Of a DNA stretch of 64,000 nucleotides, positions 26,452 through 34,451 are shown piece after piece. The stretch is from Tenacibaculum caenipelagi (GTDB taxonomy: Bacteria > Bacteroidota > Bacteroidia > Flavobacteriales > Flavobacteriaceae). The notes under the pieces are model-generated. The model was not told the DNA's origin. It made no database searches and saw only the letters and a list, made by a program, of their open reading frames with translations. Location of the stretch: positions 276,626 through 340,625 of the forward strand of contig NZ_SNYH01000004.1 of assembly GCF_004363005.1 (NCBI RefSeq), given 5' to 3'. Position 1 is the stretch's first letter, and each line of letters starts with the position of its first letter. The position numbers and the translations under genes were made by a program.

Positions 26452-27360
26452 TTACGTAAGTAAATTTTTTACTTCTTGATATTGCATTCCAAAAACATAA
26501 TTCTGATTTTTGGGTACTACTAATTGTATGGTAATACTTTGATCTTTTTCCAAGATATAATTGATACTAGAGGCGTTAATTTTTTGATAAAAAGGAAAAA
26601 TCACCTGATTTGGTATTGATTTTAACATTGTAATAATGTCTTCGTTATAATGTCCAGAAATATGTATTTCTATAATCATATCAGAAACTACTGTTATATA
26701 CGAGTTGATATATTTTAAAATTCCTGTGTTAGTATTAAATACGTCATCCCAAGATATAATTGAATTATCCCAATTTTCTGGAGTTTGATATGCATACAGG
26801 AAAGCAGTTGATGAAAACCAATTACCAAAAGATATTCTTTGACTCGTAGATTGACTAAAAGCTATCGTTGTTGTAATAACAGCATCTATTACTTGTCTAT
26901 TAAAATTCTCTAAAGAATTATTTACTACTAATTGTGGAAATTGAGGATAAACGGGAATACTTATGGGTTGATTATCCGATTCAACTATTAATTTTGATTT
27001 TTGCGAGTTTTCTACCGCTTCTATAACTGTTGTAAGCTCAGGAGTATATTTGGGTATGGAATACGGAATTATCCAATTCGTCGCATTTTTATAATTATTC
27101 AATCCTATTTCTATAGACAAAGGCTTTTCTTTCTGCGCTTCTAGAATTAATCCATAAACCTCACTAAAATAATTTAACGGTATAGTACTATCAAAAAATT
27201 CACTACCTGTAGGAATAGTATCAAGAAGTTTTGCAAAATCAGTTTCGCTATTGGGTAAATTGGGTAAGGTTGCATAAAAAGTAAAATTATCTAACAATGC
27301 ATTAAATAATTTTGCTAACCCATTTAACACTAAATAATCATAACTCTCGGGGGACTTCAT
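26452..27360 (-). CDS. Unknown protein, paralogue of the upstream gene
   Basis: 302 aa with no signal peptide, membrane helix or catalytic motif I recognise. It is homologous to the product of 27442-28488 by shared blocks in the same order: NNYKNATNWI then YTPEL (cf. SNYTNSNNWI then YTPSF), FGNWFSS (cf. AGGWFFS), VIFPFY (cf. NVWPFY) and the C-terminal DQSITIQLV...VFGM (cf. DKSISVIIT...IFGM). It lacks the partner's roughly 45-residue N-terminal extension. It is the second gene of a two-gene unit; a perfect 11-bp hairpin lies in the 81-bp gap. The fold appears mixed alpha/beta with repeated Trp/Tyr/Phe. Function unknown. Confidence 0.75.
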   Translation of the reverse strand: MKSPESYDYLVLNGLAKLFNALLDNFTFYATLPNLPNSETDFAKLLDTIPTGSEFFDSTIPLNYFSEVYGLILEAQKEKPLSIEIGLNNYKNATNWIIPYSIPKYTPELTTVIEAVENSQKSKLIVESDNQPISIPVYPQFPQLVVNNSLENFNRQVIDAVITTTIAFSQSTSQRISFGNWFSSTAFLYAYQTPENWDNSIISWDDVFNTNTGILKYINSYITVVSDMIIEIHISGHYNEDIITMLKSIPNQVIFPFYQKINASSINYILEKDQSITIQLVVPKNQNYVFGMQYQEVKNLLT

Positions 27361-27402
27361 TACATATGAATTTAAGTTAATTATTAATACAGAAAGGTTA
27401 AA

Positions 27403-27429
27403 TAGAGCACATGTAGTCCATGTGCTCTA
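27403..27429 (-). terminator. Hairpin between the two paralogous unknown genes
   Basis: TAGAGCACATG pairs perfectly with CATGTGCTCTA (11 bp, 5-nt loop), 13 bp after the stop of the first gene. On the minus strand only TTT follows, so it may be a partial terminator or an mRNA processing/stability element setting the ratio of the two proteins. Confidence 0.6.
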
Positions 27430-27441
27430 ATACCAATAAGA

Positions 27442-28488
27442 TTAAATTAATCTTGAAGGTGCTTTTAAAACATGATTGTCACTACCTCCTGTTACTGCTC
27501 TATCTGTAGGAATTACTCCCATACCAAAAATTTGTAAGTTTCCTGGGGCAGATGTAATTATTACAGAAATTGATTTATCATCATTAAATCTATAGCTAGA
27601 AGTAGCCTTTGATGAAGATCCAGATGTATAGAATGGCCATACATTAGTTTCTGTACTTTTTTGAATTTCTTCAAAGTCAGATTGACTATAAGTTGCCCAT
27701 GATCTTACAGTAATTGTATAACCAGACACAAGTAAAACTTGATTCGCTACTCTTTGTAAAGACCCAGATGGCCCAAATAATTTATCCCAATCTTCATCTG
27801 ATTGAAATTGATCTGGGTTTTGGTACATGTCTGTAAAATATCCTGAGAAAAACCATCCTCCAGCTCTAACAGGTATAAAAGCATATTTATTAAAATGCAT
27901 ATCTACCGTAATTCTGCTTGCTGAAGCTATTTCGTTTAACGATTTTGAAACACTATTTTCTTTTTTTCCCCAGAAACCTACTCCTGAAGAACCATTACTT
28001 TGTGCCCAAGAATTCTCTATATTATCATTTGATGTCGCTGAATCAAAAGATATTGTCGCTGTAGAACCTTTTTCTACCAATTGTTCTAACTCTTTAAAAC
28101 TAGGGGTATAAACAGGGTTGGTTCCCATGTTACCTCCAATCCAATTGTTTGAATTTGTATAATTACTCATGGCTATTTTATACAAGAAGGTATTAGTATC
28201 TTCTGTTTTACTTAGCATGGTAGCGTAATTACCACTTAAGGTATTCAAAGGGTTTCCTTCATATAATACGCCTACTGATTTTGGGGGAACACCATCAAAA
28301 TAGTTATATAACTCTGGAGCTGAACTTTGTACAGGTAATACACCTTGTATCATTTGAAAACTTTTATTACTTAAATTTAATGATTGACAAAGTGTGTTGT
28401 ACATCCCATTAGTTGGAGATACCATATTTGCTTCTCCAGCCTTTTTAGTTAGTCTACCGTTTGATGGCTTTGCTATATTTGTTGCCAT
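27442..28488 (-). CDS. Unknown protein, first of a paralogous pair
   Basis: 348 aa, soluble, no signal peptide seen. The N-terminal 45 residues are basic and low in hydrophobics (MATNIAKPSNGRLTKKAGEA), then the shared body begins. Notable segments: AMSNYTNSNNWIGGNMGTNP, GFWGKKENSVSKSLNEIAS, VPVRAGGWFFSGYFTD-like (read as IPVRAGGWFFSGYFTDM), and NVWPFYTSGSSSK. The conserved GGW/GNW, PFY and FGM blocks tie it to 26452-27360. No known family is recognised. The 320-bp upstream region contains nested inverted repeats close to the start codon, which could be a regulatory leader. The 1:1 pairing suggests two subunits of one complex. Confidence 0.75.
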   Translation of the reverse strand: MATNIAKPSNGRLTKKAGEANMVSPTNGMYNTLCQSLNLSNKSFQMIQGVLPVQSSAPELYNYFDGVPPKSVGVLYEGNPLNTLSGNYATMLSKTEDTNTFLYKIAMSNYTNSNNWIGGNMGTNPVYTPSFKELEQLVEKGSTATISFDSATSNDNIENSWAQSNGSSGVGFWGKKENSVSKSLNEIASASRITVDMHFNKYAFIPVRAGGWFFSGYFTDMYQNPDQFQSDEDWDKLFGPSGSLQRVANQVLLVSGYTITVRSWATYSQSDFEEIQKSTETNVWPFYTSGSSSKATSSYRFNDDKSISVIITSAPGNLQIFGMGVIPTDRAVTGGSDNHVLKAPSRLI

Positions 28489-28808
28489 AATGATTTAGTT
28501 TTAAGTTTAGTTTTACCTACTCTATTTAGGCTTTTCGGTATACGCCTAAAAACTAAAATTATTCAACAGGTGATCAAGCTATTAAATTAAAGAATGAAAT
28601 ATGAAATTGCGCGCTAATCATAAAACAATCAATATATTATAAAATAAATTTTAGTTTTACTTTCACTAAGTTATATAAATAACAGGCTTGTATCTTTATA
28701 AAAACCTTAAACGTAGATTATTAATATATTAAGGATGACTACTAAGGTATAAAAGTTAACAAAAAAGAAACATAAAGTATTAAAATATAGTGTTTTACGT
28801 ATTTTAAA
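28489..28808 (-). other. 320-bp intergenic region with nested inverted repeats near the start of the unknown pair
   Basis: Close to the ATG at 28488, TTTAGTTTT (28506-28514) faces AAAACTAAA (28549-28557), and inside it TTTAGGC (28525-28531) faces GCCTAAA (28544-28550). The rest is AT-rich; I see no clear TAnnTTTG box and no open frame. Confidence 0.45.
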
Positions 28809-30068
28809 TTAAGTTTTTTGCTTTTTCTTTTTTGCTGCAGGAAATAATACATTGTTTAAAATCAAACGGTATCCTGGTGAGGTTGGATGTAAATCTAATT
28901 CAGTTTTAGGATCCCCTACTCTATGCTGATAGTCTTCAGGATCATGACCTCCATAAAAAGTAAACATTCCTTTTCCTTTGGTTCCATGAATGTATCGAGC
29001 TTCTTTATTTGTTTTGTTTTCTCCTAGGATTACAATCGTAGATTTTATCGTATTTGAATCAAATGAAGTAGTTTGTCCCATAAAACCTTTAACTAGCATT
29101 GTATGGTTTTGAGTTAACATAGTTGGTACTTGATCCCATTTTGCGGAAAATTCTTTTAATGTAAAATAATCGACCTCTTTTTTTATTCTTCTTTTACGGG
29201 TCATATCTATCGTAGAAAACTCATAAGTCGTTGGATTTCGAATCAATTCAAAATTCTTAAAAGCAAAGGTTTTATTAAAATTTATCTTAGACTGATAATT
29301 GGGTTCAGAAGCATCACCATCAAACATACCTTCACAAATATCTACTCCATCAGCAGCTAAAGCAATATCAAAACTATCAGTTGCAGAGCACATAGCAAAC
29401 ATAAATCCACCACCTATCACATAATCTCGAATTTTTTTAGCGACATCTCCTTTTTCTTCTGAAACCTTGCTGTATCCTAATTTAGCGGCTAATGCCTCAG
29501 CATCTTTCTTTTGTTGAATATACCAAGGTGCTGTTCTAAAAGCACCATAAAAGCGTCCGTATTGTCCTGTGAAATCCTCATGGTGTAAGTGTAACCATTC
29601 ATATAAAAGTAACTTCTCATTTAAGACCTCTTTATCATACACCACATCAAATGGTATTTCAGCATAGGTTAACACCATGGTCACAGCATCATCCCAAGGC
29701 ATTTTGTCTTTAGGAGAATATACTGCTATTTTCGGTGCTTTCTCTAAGGTAACAGCTTCCTGATTTTTAGAAGGTGAAGAGATTTCTTCTAAAATTAATT
29801 GTGATCTTGCATCAGAAATGATTTGATAGGATACTCCACGAATTTTACATTCTTTTTCTACCATCTCATTATTTTCTATTAAAAAAGCTCCTCCATCATA
29901 ATTTAATAACCATTTGGCTTTTAATCCATTTTGTAAAGCATAGTATATAATACCATAAGCTTTTAAATGGTTTTTTTGATTATCGTGGCTCATCGGTACA
30001 TAAATAAAGGATGCCCAAAGTGAGTTTGAAAACAAGAAAAATGTTAATATGTATAGAAATTGCTTCAT
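28809..30068 (-). CDS. Secreted conserved protein, family often auto-named asparagine synthetase B
   Basis: 419 aa from ATG 30068, which begins a signal peptide (MKQFLYILTFFLFSNSLWA); the frame is open 7 codons further up. Flavobacterial homologues are commonly labelled asparagine synthetase B, but I see no ATP-pyrophosphatase or N-terminal nucleophile Cys, so that name looks wrong. The central GGGFMFAMCSATDSFDIALAADGVD resembles a class I amidotransferase-like (ThuA/trehalose-utilisation-type) nucleophile elbow with Cys, and GKGMFTFYGGHDPEDYQH is strongly conserved-looking. Probably a periplasmic or surface protein of unknown function. It lies downstream of dnaB on the same strand (72 bp gap). 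Confidence 0.6.
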   Translation of the reverse strand: MKQFLYILTFFLFSNSLWASFIYVPMSHDNQKNHLKAYGIIYYALQNGLKAKWLLNYDGGAFLIENNEMVEKECKIRGVSYQIISDARSQLILEEISSPSKNQEAVTLEKAPKIAVYSPKDKMPWDDAVTMVLTYAEIPFDVVYDKEVLNEKLLLYEWLHLHHEDFTGQYGRFYGAFRTAPWYIQQKKDAEALAAKLGYSKVSEEKGDVAKKIRDYVIGGGFMFAMCSATDSFDIALAADGVDICEGMFDGDASEPNYQSKINFNKTFAFKNFELIRNPTTYEFSTIDMTRKRRIKKEVDYFTLKEFSAKWDQVPTMLTQNHTMLVKGFMGQTTSFDSNTIKSTIVILGENKTNKEARYIHGTKGKGMFTFYGGHDPEDYQHRVGDPKTELDLHPTSPGYRLILNNVLFPAAKKKKQKT

Positions 30069-30140
30069 TTTAAAAACTAAAATACACAATTACTAGTTAG
30101 CAATTGTGTATTCTATCATATTTTAAGTTTTATTTAAAGA

Positions 30141-31655
30141 TTAAAACGGAACATCATCATCACTTGGACCAAAAGCATCTTCTGGTGAAGCAAAATTACT
30201 AGATGATACTTCATCGTTAAATCCTGAATTCATACTTGATTGGAATTCACTGCTAAAACCTTCTTCTAAATCTGAGAACTTTGCTAAGTGTCCTGTAAAC
30301 TTCAAACGAATATTGTCTAATCCACCATTACGGTGTTTTGCAACAATAAACTCTCCCTGTCCTTCACATGGTGAATGATCATCATCATCCCATTCTGTCA
30401 TACCGTAATACTCTGGTCTAAATATAAAAGATACAATATCTGCATCTTGCTCAATCGCTCCAGATTCACGAAGGTCAGATAATAGCGGACGTTTACTTCC
30501 TCCACGAGTCTCTACCGAACGTGACAATTGTGATAAAGCTATTACAGGAATATTTAATTCTTTACCTAGAGCTTTTAAGTTACGTGAAATAGTAGAAATT
30601 TCTTGTTCACGGTTACCTCCTGCTCCTCCAGCTGTCATTAACTGTAAATAGTCAATAATTAATATTTTTACTCCATGCTGTGATACCAAACGACGTGCTT
30701 TTGCACGTAAATCGAAAATAGATAAGGCAGGTGTATCATCAATAAAAATAGGAGCATCTGAAAGTTTTTTAACTTTTACATTTAATTGTTCCCATTCGTG
30801 AGGCTCTAAGTTTCCTTTACGAAGTTTTTCTGATGTCAATCCTGTCTCAGAAGAAATCATACGGGTTATTAACTGTACAGATGACATCTCTAATGAAAAT
30901 ACAGCTACAGCATGATTAAAATCGATTGCCATGTTTTTTGCCATCGATATTACGAAGGCAGTTTTACCCATACCAGGACGCGCTGCAATGATAATTAAAT
31001 CGGAAGGTTGCCATCCTGAAGTTAAAGCATCTAGTTTTGTAAACCCAGTTGCTAAACCACTCATTCCTTCCTTTGTAGAAATTTCTTGGATTTTATTAAT
31101 CGATTGTTGAACAAGTGAATCTGCTCTTTCTGCTCCTTTCTTTAGGTTACCTTGAGTAACTTCAAATAATTTTCCTTCAGCGTCATCTAACAAATCAAAA
31201 ACATCTACAGTTTCATCATAGGCATTTTCGATAATTTCAGAGGAAATTGTAATTAACTTACGTTGAATGAATTTTTCTAATATAATTCTAGAATGAAATT
31301 CAATATGGGCAGAAGAGGCTACTTTTTGGGTTAAACCTATTAAATAAAAATCTCCACCAGCTATATCTAATTTTCCATTCTTTTTTAATTGATTAGAAAC
31401 AGATAATAAATCAATTGGCTCAGAATTTTGAAAAAGCATATAAATTGCATCGTAAATTTCTTGATGCCTCTTATCATAAAAAGCTTCTGGGTGCAAAATA
31501 TCTATTACCTCGTCAATCCCCTTCTTATCAATCATCATGGCACCTAAAACAGCTTCTTCTAACTCTAAAGCCTGCGGCGGCAATTTTCCTTTTTCTAAGC
31601 TAATAATTCTAGCTTTATCTATTTTTGTTCCTTTGAGAGGCTGAGTTCTTTCCAT
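30141..31655 (-). CDS. dnaB: Replicative DNA helicase DnaB
   Basis: 504 aa. The N-terminal helical domain (PPQALELEEAVLGAMMIDKK) is followed by the RecA-like core with Walker A IIAARPGMGKTAFVISMAKN, Walker B VKILIIDYLQLMTAGG, LSQLSRSVETRGGSKRPLLSDLRESGAIEQDADIV (arginine finger and DnaB motif 4), and KHRNGGLDNIRLKFTG. The Ser/Asp-rich tail ends DDDVPF, an SSB-like acidic tail. No intein is present. It unwinds DNA at the fork. The -7 box is 5 nt before the ATG. Confidence 0.97.
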   Translation of the reverse strand: MERTQPLKGTKIDKARIISLEKGKLPPQALELEEAVLGAMMIDKKGIDEVIDILHPEAFYDKRHQEIYDAIYMLFQNSEPIDLLSVSNQLKKNGKLDIAGGDFYLIGLTQKVASSAHIEFHSRIILEKFIQRKLITISSEIIENAYDETVDVFDLLDDAEGKLFEVTQGNLKKGAERADSLVQQSINKIQEISTKEGMSGLATGFTKLDALTSGWQPSDLIIIAARPGMGKTAFVISMAKNMAIDFNHAVAVFSLEMSSVQLITRMISSETGLTSEKLRKGNLEPHEWEQLNVKVKKLSDAPIFIDDTPALSIFDLRAKARRLVSQHGVKILIIDYLQLMTAGGAGGNREQEISTISRNLKALGKELNIPVIALSQLSRSVETRGGSKRPLLSDLRESGAIEQDADIVSFIFRPEYYGMTEWDDDDHSPCEGQGEFIVAKHRNGGLDNIRLKFTGHLAKFSDLEEGFSSEFQSSMNSGFNDEVSSSNFASPEDAFGPSDDDVPF

Positions 31656-31660
31656 AATCG

Positions 31661-31668
31661 CAAATGTA
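31661..31668 (-). promoter_or_regulatory. -7 box (TACATTTG) of dnaB
   Basis: A perfect TAnnTTTG on the minus strand, 5 nt before the dnaB ATG, implying a very short or absent 5' UTR. Confidence 0.5.
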
Positions 31669-31746
31669 ATTTTTTAAGATGATATTTATAGCGGATCACC
31701 TCAAATTTCTTTATGCACAAATTTTGTAAACAAAGTTGTTCTTAAC

Positions 31747-31778
31747 TTGTTGATAACGTTATAACTTTCTTATTTTTG
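31747..31778 (+). promoter_or_regulatory. Promoter of the DUF3810 gene
   Basis: TTG (31750-31752), an 18-bp spacer and TATTTTTG (31771-31778) fit the Bacteroidota promoter well. Only 5 nt separate the -7 box from the ATG at 31784. Confidence 0.6.
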
Positions 31779-31783
31779 AAGGC

Positions 31784-32857
31784 ATGCAGCATCAAAAAAA
31801 ATATTTATTCATTGCTTTAATGTTACCTTTTCAGGTCATTTTAGTAAAATTATTAGGTCAAAATCCGCAATGGATTGAGCACTATTATAGTAATGGTATT
31901 TATTTATATATATCAAGATTTTTTCGATTTGTTTTAGGATGGATTCCTTTCTCTTTTGGGGATTCATTAGGTTTCTTTTTTCTATTTATATTTATGAAAT
32001 CTTTACTTCAATTAACGAAAAGCAGATTTAAAAACTTCCTTCCTAAGTTAGTAAAATTTATGGCAATTTTGTCAATTATTTATTTTTGTTTTTATGCTTT
32101 TTGGGGATTGAATTATTTTAGAGAACCTTTAGCTAAAAATCTAGAACTTGAGCAAGCAACATACACAACAGAAGAATTGGTTTCTACTACGAAACTAATT
32201 ATTAATGAATTAAATAATATTCATCTAGAAATTACAAAAAATGATTCAGTACAAATAGTTATTCCCTACTCACAAAAAGAAATATATAAACTTGCCCCTA
32301 ATGGATTTAAAAAGTTATCAGAAATTTATCCTCAGTTAAATTATCAAACAACCTCTATTAAAAGTTCATTGGTTAGTTTATTTCAATCTTATAATGGAAC
32401 ATCTGGTTATCTTAATCCTATAACAGGAGAAGCTCAAGTAAATAGTAGGATTCCTAAAACAAGTTTTCCTTCAACCACATGCCATGAAATGGCACATCAA
32501 ATAGGTTGGGCAGCTGAAAATGATGCTAATTTTGTTGGTTTTTTGGCCTCTATAGCCAATGATGATTTGTATTTTAAGTATTCTGGATACCGAATGGCAT
32601 ATAATTACTGTATAGGTCAAGTTTATAAAAGAGATAAAGAACTTGGAAAACAACTAAAAAAAACTGTGCATAAAGGAATTTACAAGGATTATAAAGCTAG
32701 TTACCTACATTGGAAACAATTTAAAAACCCAATTGAGCCCTATTTAAAAAAAGGATATAATTCGTATTTAAAGGCTAATAATCAATCTAACGGAATTCAA
32801 TCTTATAGTTATGTTGTCGATTTATTGATAGCTTATTTTAAGAAGAAAAGCTCTTAA
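31784..32857 (+). CDS. DUF3810 membrane protein with HExxH motif
   Basis: 357 aa. Three hydrophobic segments occupy the first 125 residues (FIALMLPFQVILVKLLG, FSFGDSLGFFFLFIFMK, FMAILSIIYFCFYAFWG). The C-terminal domain carries CHEMAHQIGWAAENDANFVG, an HEMAH zinc-peptidase signature with a downstream E-x-x-A/N pattern as in DUF3810. A membrane-tethered metalloprotease is a reasonable inference, though the family is uncharacterised as far as I know. It is divergent from dnaB. Confidence 0.85.
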   Translation: MQHQKKYLFIALMLPFQVILVKLLGQNPQWIEHYYSNGIYLYISRFFRFVLGWIPFSFGDSLGFFFLFIFMKSLLQLTKSRFKNFLPKLVKFMAILSIIYFCFYAFWGLNYFREPLAKNLELEQATYTTEELVSTTKLIINELNNIHLEITKNDSVQIVIPYSQKEIYKLAPNGFKKLSEIYPQLNYQTTSIKSSLVSLFQSYNGTSGYLNPITGEAQVNSRIPKTSFPSTTCHEMAHQIGWAAENDANFVGFLASIANDDLYFKYSGYRMAYNYCIGQVYKRDKELGKQLKKTVHKGIYKDYKASYLHWKQFKNPIEPYLKKGYNSYLKANNQSNGIQSYSYVVDLLIAYFKKKSS

Positions 32858-32876
32858 AAATTTCATCGTCTTCCAA

Positions 32877-32908
32877 TTGATAAAATACAATTGAAATGGC
32901 TATTTTTG
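32877..32908 (+). promoter_or_regulatory. Promoter of pepT
   Basis: TTG (32877-32879), a 21-bp spacer and TATTTTTG (32901-32908), 19 nt before the pepT ATG. Confidence 0.5.
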
Positions 32909-32927
32909 AGGCTTTAAAAATACTACG

Positions 32928-34166
32928 ATGAACAAACAACATATAATCGACCGATTTATTAAGTATGTAACTATTGATACTGAAAGTGATCCTAACAATT
33001 CTGCTTTTCCTAGTACAGAAAAACAATGGGACTTGGCTAAAGTTCTTGAGAATGAATTGAAAGAAATAGGAATGGAAGATGTTGAATTAGATGAAAACTG
33101 CTATTTAATGGCAACCTTACCTAGTAATTTAGATTACGAAGTACCAACTATTGGTTTTGTTGCTCATATTGATACAAGTCCTGATTTTACAGGTGCAAAT
33201 GTTAAACCTCAGGTTCATGAAAATTACGATGGTAAAGACATTTTATTAAACAAAGAAGAAAACATCGTTTTATCTCCTGATTATTTTGAAGATTTATTAC
33301 AATATAAAGGACAAACCATTATTACTACTGATGGTACTACTTTATTAGGTGCAGATGATAAAGCTGGAGTAACAGAAATTGTTTCTGCAATGGAATATTT
33401 AATTCAGCACCCTGAAATTAAACACGGAAAAATACGTATTTGTTTTACACCTGACGAAGAAGTAGGAAAAGGTGCTCATATGTTTGATGTTGAAAAGTTT
33501 GGAGCAGAATGGGCATATACTATGGATGGAAGCCAAATTGGTGAGCTAGAATACGAAAACTTCAATGCAGCAGGAGCAAAAGTTACCGTCAATGGTAAAA
33601 TTGTACACCCAGGATATGCTAAAGGAAAAATGATTAACTCTATGTTAATTGCCAGTGAATACATTAATGCATTACCAGAAGATGAAGTTCCTGAAAAAAC
33701 AACGGGCTATGAAGGTTTCTTCCACTTACATCATATGGAAGGTGAAGTAGAAAAAACAACATTGCACTATATTATTAGAGATCATGACATGGATCAATTT
33801 AATAATCGTAAAAAAGCAATGCTAGATTTAGCAGAGGTTTTAAATGCTAAAAATGGGCAAAAGTTAGTTTCTGTTGATATAAAAGACCAGTACTTTAATA
33901 TGAAGGAAAAAGTAACTCCAGTAATGCATATTGTTGATATTGCCGAAGAAGTAATGAAAGACATGGGTATTACCCCTTTAATTAAACCTATTCGAGGTGG
34001 TACAGATGGTTCTCAATTATCATACAAAGGACTACCATGTCCTAACATTTTTGCTGGTGGACATAATTTTCATGGACGTTACGAGTATGTTCCTGCAGAA
34101 AGTATTATGAAAGCTAGTGAAGTAATTGTTGGCATTGCTCAAAAGGTAGCTGTAAAATTCAATTAA
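32928..34166 (+). CDS. pepT: Tripeptide aminopeptidase (peptidase T)
   Basis: 412 aa M20 metallopeptidase. GFVAHIDTSPD carries the first Zn ligand His, TLLGADDKAGVTEIVSA the bridging Asp, FTPDEEVGKGAHMFD the catalytic Glu-Glu, YTMDGSQIGELEYENFNAA the PepT-specific segment, and PIRGGTDGSQLSYKGLPCPNIFAGGHNFHGRYE the terminal His ligand. It removes N-terminal residues from tripeptides in the cytosol. Followed by a strong terminator. Confidence 0.97.
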   Translation: MNKQHIIDRFIKYVTIDTESDPNNSAFPSTEKQWDLAKVLENELKEIGMEDVELDENCYLMATLPSNLDYEVPTIGFVAHIDTSPDFTGANVKPQVHENYDGKDILLNKEENIVLSPDYFEDLLQYKGQTIITTDGTTLLGADDKAGVTEIVSAMEYLIQHPEIKHGKIRICFTPDEEVGKGAHMFDVEKFGAEWAYTMDGSQIGELEYENFNAAGAKVTVNGKIVHPGYAKGKMINSMLIASEYINALPEDEVPEKTTGYEGFFHLHHMEGEVEKTTLHYIIRDHDMDQFNNRKKAMLDLAEVLNAKNGQKLVSVDIKDQYFNMKEKVTPVMHIVDIAEEVMKDMGITPLIKPIRGGTDGSQLSYKGLPCPNIFAGGHNFHGRYEYVPAESIMKASEVIVGIAQKVAVKFN

Positions 34167-34190
34167 AATTATAAACTTTTTACAAGATCA

Positions 34191-34220
34191 AAACTCTAGC
34201 TTTCGCTAGAGTTTTTTTTT
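34191..34220 (+). terminator. Intrinsic terminator of pepT
   Basis: AAACTCTAGC and GCTAGAGTTT form a 10-bp stem (34191-34200 with 34205-34214), a 4-nt TTTC loop and then T6. Confidence 0.92.
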
Positions 34221-34340
34221 CTATGATATTATCTTACCCCTCAAAGAGAATATCATAATTATTGAAATAAATCCCCTTAACTTTATTTCGTCGCAAATAT
34301 GACCATTTTTAAAGCTTTTTATCATAGGAAAACCCCTGTT
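34221..34340 (+). ncRNA. Structured intergenic element, copy 1
   Basis: Located directly after the pepT terminator. Hairpin 1: ATGATATT (34223-34230) / AATATCAT (34249-34256), loop containing ACCCCTCAAAGAG. Hairpin 2: GAAATAAA / TTTATTTC around a TCCCCTTAAC loop (34264-34289). Then CAAATATG and, 36 nt on, ATAGGAAAACCCC (34324-34336). Copy 2 (35697-35816) keeps the loops and spacing while its stems have different, still complementary sequences. It could be a non-coding RNA, a 3' element or a protein-binding site; the strand is assumed. Confidence 0.55.
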
Positions 34341-34424
34341 TTAGCTCAATATTAATCCTAATTTTACAAAAAATAAAAATTTGTAAATTTCTTCTATTTT
34401 ATTTTTTTTATCTACTACCCTATC

Positions 34425-34432
34425 TAATTTTG
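34425..34432 (+). promoter_or_regulatory. -7 box (TAATTTTG) of lysA
   Basis: A perfect TAnnTTTG, 19 nt before the lysA ATG at 34452. Confidence 0.5.
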
Positions 34433-34451
34433 CCGTCAAATATTTAAGTAA

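Noticed and set aside
28809..30068. Asparagine synthetase B
   Set aside because: The common automatic name was not adopted: the protein starts with a signal peptide, and neither the N-terminal glutaminase Cys nor the ATP-pyrophosphatase SGGxDS motif is visible.
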